6,217 nucleotides of DNA, taken from Gallionella sp. (lineage in GTDB: Bacteria; Pseudomonadota; Gammaproteobacteria; Burkholderiales; Gallionellaceae). Below, one piece after another: positions 6,184 through 6,217 of this stretch (the stretch's first letter is position 1; each line of letters opens with the position of its first letter). Below the pieces are notes generated by a model. That model saw only the letters and a list, made by a program, of their open reading frames with translations, did no database searches and was not told the origin of the DNA. Where the stretch lies: positions 1 through 6,217 of the forward strand of contig JANYHX010000174.1 of assembly GCA_025362155.1 (NCBI GenBank), given 5' to 3'. The position numbers and the translations under genes were made by a program.

Positions 6184-6217
6184 CTACATTGAGCGTTTCC
6201 TTGATCTCATGTATTTT

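Overview
The window looks like a chromosomal segment of a Gram-negative bacterium. Protein style and gene content (proteobacterial-type ComEC, DUF2062 protein, LolC and LolD) point to a betaproteobacterium, perhaps near Nitrosomonadales or Gallionellaceae. That placement is inferred from family resemblance; no search was run. Base composition is moderately GC-rich, coding is dense, and no stretch over 300 bases lacks a gene.

Layout from left to right: a comEC gene (DNA-uptake channel) on the minus strand that runs off the left edge; a divergent gene for a DUF2062 membrane protein; a plus-strand gene for a predicted outer-membrane lipoprotein; and, converging on it, a minus-strand run. In transcription order that run is an antitoxin, a ParE/RelE-type toxin, lolC and lolD. 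Antitoxin and toxin overlap by 4 nt, toxin and lolC are 2 nt apart, and lolC and lolD overlap by 8 nt. All four could therefore share one message from a good sigma70-like promoter at 6072-6100. At the far right is one 37-nt unit with the hallmarks of a CRISPR repeat (its minus strand ends in ATTGAAAC and it has an 8-bp stem). It is probably the last repeat of an array lying beyond the window.

The most unusual signal is a short structured repeat present twice, in opposite orientations, inside two unrelated genes: comEC (1104-1154) and lolD (4209-4259). The two 51-nt cores match at 39 positions. Most of the differences in the hairpin stem are paired, compensatory changes. In lolD the element splits a heptamer tandem repeat, and excising exactly 57 nt restores both the heptamer tract and the reading frame. 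This resembles a protein-coding palindromic mobile element, comparable in concept to the Rickettsia palindromic elements.

Functionally, LolC and LolD are the inner-membrane lipoprotein-release ABC transporter, and the adjacent lipoprotein is a plausible client of it. ComEC and the DUF2062 protein are their usual kind of housekeeping neighbours. The toxin-antitoxin pair and the CRISPR unit form an accessory patch directly upstream of the lol genes.
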